A DNA stretch of 64,000 bases from Pterobdella sp. o SKG-2022. Lineage: Eukaryota > Annelida > Clitellata > Hirudinida > Piscicolidae. The notes under the pieces are model-generated. The model worked only from the letters and a program-made list of their open reading frames with translations, had not been told where the DNA came from and ran no database searches. Of this stretch, positions 60,901-64,000 are shown piece by piece. The translations under genes and the position numbers were made by a program. The stretch's first letter is position 1, and each line of letters opens with the position of its first letter. The stretch spans positions 11,734,038 through 11,798,037 of the forward strand of contig OZ038322.1 of the NCBI GenBank assembly GCA_964035795.1, in the 5' to 3' direction.

Positions 60901-62533
60901 CTGTTTTCAATGATTCAATTAACGTTATTAACGTTACTAAATATAGATCAAGTTGTTAAATACTACTACTGCTAAAAATAATCAAAAAAAAAATATTGAA
61001 AAAAAATCAATCTTTACGTATTATTAAAAAACGAAGCTTTCGATTCAAAAGCTCAACTCAAGTTATTGTAGCTCACCGCTAATATTCTATATTTCAATCA
61101 GCCGGCTTATTTATACGAGCTTTTTTCTATCAGGCAGACTCATAAATTTCTCAGGTTTTCAAATTCTGGTTTATGGCTGCATCAGCATGTTCCATCTGAA
61201 TCTCTTTTATGTCGCTCTTTTTACAAACTGCCCTTATTTATAAAAATTTTTTCCACACAACTTGTGTCCTTCCCCTTCTCTATAAAACTTTTGCAAGAGT
61301 TTAAAAAAGCATTTATATAGCCACATCCCCCTGTCCTAGTTCTTCTGACTACGCAAGCGCCTCTGCAAAACTAAGAATGATGATATAATAAATCCTAATC
61401 AATAATAAAAAAAGCATGACGAATTAAAAACTCCTGTTGACAGGGGTAAGTCGCAGCAAATAATCTTCCACAATCAGATTATTCGTATAACAGCTTACTC
61501 AAAACAGGATTTAAAATCCTATGAAATTTCAATGTTCAACAATAAATTTTCAAAGCGAAGCACTCCACATAATCGTTATGAAGAGAAGCTTCAATAATAT
61601 ATTTCTTCCAGGACATACACTCCAGTCTCAAAAAATGCTTCATCATCGGCATATTTCGCAACAATGTTATTCCAATAGGTTTTATCAACAGAAATATATC
61701 GCTTTTTAAATATTCTTCTGCATTCATATTACTGTTACTAAAAACAATAGACTGGAATAAATTCTGTTATACATAACAATTATCATTAAAATTATTAAAA
61801 TCAAAAAAAACTTCACGTTTTATACACATGATTGAAACAAAAATAAACCATAAGGGATGGCTGGTAGTTCTCTCTTTGGCGGAGCAACATCATGCGCAAA
61901 CTCATAAATTTCAACTTCAGCACTATCCTTTCCATCTTGGTTTTCTTTCTTTTCTATTTCTTCTTCATAAATACTATTTTCATTGTACACGTTTTTATCC
62001 TCCAACAGGCTTGTATACCTGTGACTTTCGTCATTCTGTACAACCTTTTGTTCTTTTTCGTCATCTGGTTTCTCGTCGTGTGAGTGTTCTAATTTCGAAT
62101 ACGTGTGTTGATTTTTTATTTCATTATCACCCACATACGTTTCGTTCTGCTTGTTAGAATCATCAACATTAACGTATCTTCTAGTGATTGTTGTGAAATC
62201 TGGGTTTTTTGCGTAGTCATTCCCCCGGCTGTCAAAATTGGTGCCGGTGTCATTAACATATTTGTGACTTTTTTTTTGAGTGTTGGTATTATTGCTATTG
62301 ATGCTATTATTTTCAACAATATTTGGATCGTTATTTTTATCAGTAGGGTTTTCATTCTTAGTTACTGCTATGAGGTAGGTTTCTCTTTTTTCAAGAACTT
62401 TTTTTGTATTTTCAAAGCCTTTGTTCAATTCGGAATTGACATCTTTTAACTTTTCGTAACCAACGTTAGATTCATTTTTTTTATCTTCATTATTACTCGT
62501 AAAAGCCTTGTTTGTGAACTGATTTTCAGCCAT
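57940..62533 (-). CDS. Type II single-pass membrane protein, family unknown
   Basis: Exons in transcript order: 61849-62533, 60766-60900, 59930-60003, 58304-58386, 57940-58165. All junctions keep phase; 1203 bp, 400 aa. Start MAENQFTNKAFT. The N-terminal 228 aa are hydrophilic, rich in N, D, K and E, and end with a proline motif (PPKRELPAIPY) like an SH3-binding site, then YVVIIPSEKNEKKSQKRK. The basic cluster precedes the membrane helix IIILAIASIIFLIAILG, which runs into Gly-Leu repeats; this favours a cytosolic N-terminus. The outer part of about 125 aa has an N-glycosylation site (NST), a C in TTDCLKQS and three more Cys near the end (NVCYLNES, FMECLEW, LPCQKYNS), suggesting disulfides. 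A BRICHOS-like arrangement (type II, helix, linker, Cys-paired end) is conceivable but I cannot show it. Confidence 0.75.
58590..59365 (-). mobile_element. LINE fragment (reverse transcriptase palm to C-terminus), broken
   Basis: The minus strand reads from about 59365: GAPQEDSLSPILFCIYL (RT motif before the catalytic box), KELVFADDIDFVTKKP (the F-ADD catalytic box), VNPHKTKI, then NKISQNKKLSMFNAYILLIL and LLYNCGTWSLTK. The C-terminal part continues with a frame change and an in-frame stop near 58780-58860 (GVFWPEKNLKRRTALQN). It is truncated at both ends and inactive. It lies in the intron 58387-59929 of the type II membrane protein gene, same strand as the gene. The DSLSPILF motif and C-terminal organisation differ from the copy at 2265. 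Confidence 0.9.
59607..59690 (+). repeat. Dispersed hammerhead-like element, copy 6
   Basis: CACTTGATAAT, stem GTGAG (59621-59625) with CTTAC (59631-59635), GAAAAGCTTCGAG, and a TACTTTGTGTTTGTT end. It directly precedes the tRNA-like head of the SINE at 59695, so it may be part of the same inserted unit. Confidence 0.6.
59695..59865 (+). mobile_element. tRNA-derived SINE with tRNA-Ile(AAU)-like head
   Basis: 59695-59766 folds as a tRNA: D-arm with A box TAGCTCAGTGG, anticodon stem TTAGA/TCTAA around loop CTAATTA (anticodon AAT), and T-arm with B box GGTTCGATCCC. The acceptor stem has one C-A mismatch and one wobble pair. A non-tRNA body follows (GTAGCGCCCTGTAGAAGC, ACCGAAACCCCAGATAGG, GGCGATCAAATGATCGAC) and it ends in a T-run. 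The body and tail show a SINE rather than a working tRNA gene. Intronic in the type II membrane protein gene, opposite strand. Confidence 0.82.
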
Positions 62534-64000
62534 TTGAAGGAATTATTTTGAAAAAATTATTAATGAAATTATAAATTTGAACAATAGTATTTTTTTTCAA
62601 ATCTTTTTCAAATCTCGATTTATTAATTCTTAATAAATTTTACTATTAGCAATATTCTGAAACTTTTGCTAACTCATTGAACTTCCTAAACTGAATCATA
62701 ACATGACACCCTATTTATAGCCAACAGTTGATAAATACAAGCTAACAATACGTGTATTTGTTGTTAAAAAATAAATTGTTCCCAATCTTAAAGAGTCATC
62801 CTATTTTAATTTATAGTTGTGTCTATGTATAACTTTCACTTCTTTTCATCCATTCTTTTGAAAAAATTGTTGTTATGGTTTGTCAACTTTCAATTCATAA
62901 TCATCACTATAACCAGTCGGCAAAAACCCAATCTTCTAGTAAATAATTTCATACAACATCATAAAACTATATTAAAAAGACATATGCTAGATAAAAGCTA
63001 GATGATGTAGATACAATATGTTCTTTCCCTAAACAAAAAAAATAGTAGTAAGAAATACAACAAAGATTAAGATAGGATTTTTATTCAGCCATACTTGATC
63101 AGATTTGGAAGATAATAAACTCCATTACCAAAACTTTAAAAAATCATTTTATAATTTTCATATAAAATCGTTAAATATTCTGAATTAGAGCAAGAAAGGT
63201 CTTTGTAGAAAATTAACCTCAAGCTGATAGTAAAAACGATATTTATAGAATTCCCAAACCCAATTTAATTTCTTATTATTTTAATTACCTCACTCAAGTG
63301 AACTTCAATCCATTCGGAAATGCGCTTTGCACAATAAAACTAACATACACCATCTTCGCTCCAAAACCCTTTCACAAGCAAAAAGCATTTCTCATCGTTC
63401 AAAACTACGCCCACATACAAAACAACCACTACCTTTCAGATAAAAAACAAAAAACATTGATAAACTAGTCACCGTATCAAATCTCGATTGTCTCTGAACT
63501 GATCTTGTAAAAACATCAAAAGTACTTATAAAGTGAAGGACTTGATGGAATGATAAAGATCCAAAGAAGTCTAGGGCTCACAGAACAACGAAAAATAATG
63601 AATACGATAGAAAATTAAAAATAATTTGAAAATGACTTTTACAAAAAATTTACGTTTATATTTATGATGAAAAGTCCATATGAGTCTTCTTCCTCAACTT
63701 ACGATATTTCATCACAACCTTGACAAAAAATAATAATGAAAAAAATTAATTTTACTCAAACTCTCATTATTACTCATTAAGTAATCCAATTTTAACTTGC
63801 ATTTTTTGCAAAGCAAATGTTTAAAATGTTTACTTTCAAGCTTATGAGATCAAGGGCACTCTAAATATATATTATTAATCATTGAAAATTTTGATTTTTT
63901 AATGATATTCATATAAATTTTATACGTGATTGAAGTTATTAAATAATTTAATAAACTATTTCACGTCTCTACCTGCTTAGTTTAACCTAAATTCTTCACT
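62534..64000. other. Upstream spacer at the right edge
   Basis: AT-rich. Apart from the TATA-like element at 62711-62720 I recognise no coding exon, RNA gene or repeat. Frames of 60-80 codons here have no family features. Confidence 0.45.
62711..62720 (-). promoter_or_regulatory. TATA box candidate for the type II membrane protein gene
   Basis: The minus strand reads GGCTATAAATAGGG here, a near-consensus TATA box, about 180 bp upstream of the ATG at 62533. No initiator or transcript evidence. Confidence 0.4.

Overview
The window is animal nuclear DNA: AT-rich, with every recognisable gene split into many short exons by GT–AG introns, and with simple-sequence arrays, LINE fragments and a tRNA-derived SINE. 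Gene content (iRhom, BARD1 with RING/ankyrin/BRCT, ARPC5, a four-module fasciclin protein, a secreted-type lectin/CUB/Sushi receptor) points to an invertebrate bilaterian. A lophotrochozoan such as an annelid or leech is my guess from general character, not proven. All gene models were built by hand from splice signals, reading phase and remembered family sequence; no search was run.

Layout. 1-864: remains of a coiled-coil ORF on the minus strand. 865-10166 (+): inactive rhomboid (iRhom) in about 18 exons, with a dead LINE 3' end in one intron. 11611-16474 (-): complete BARD1 model in 12 exons (729 codons plus stop, all junctions in phase). 17141-17305 (-): small unassigned ORF. 18006-41073 (-): a 23-kb gene in 8 exons that all join in phase (851 aa): signal peptide, SUEL-type galactose-binding lectin, CUB-like domain carrying a very large low-complexity insertion, Sushi, one membrane helix and an Asn/Gln-rich tail. 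Its three longest introns hold big tandem arrays (12-bp, GTA-based, 15-bp and CAT-based). 41074-47599: mostly featureless AT-rich spacer, then a 28S rRNA pseudogene. 47600-54734 (-): fasciclin-type protein with four FAS1 modules in about 17 exons. 55933-57492 (-): complete ARPC5 (151 aa, 5 exons). 57940-62533 (-): five-exon type II membrane protein (400 aa), family not recognised, with a TE-filled intron (LINE, SINE, dispersed repeat). 62534-64000: spacer with a TATA-like promoter element.

The genes do not form an operon or pathway. iRhom (secretory-pathway trafficking), the lectin/CUB/Sushi receptor, the fasciclin protein and the type II protein all belong to the membrane or extracellular system; BARD1 is nuclear and ARPC5 is cytoskeletal. 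The most unusual items are the lectin-CUB-Sushi receptor, a dispersed ~80-nt element with a hammerhead-like layout found at least six times, the GPSG motif in iRhom, and the 28S rRNA relic.
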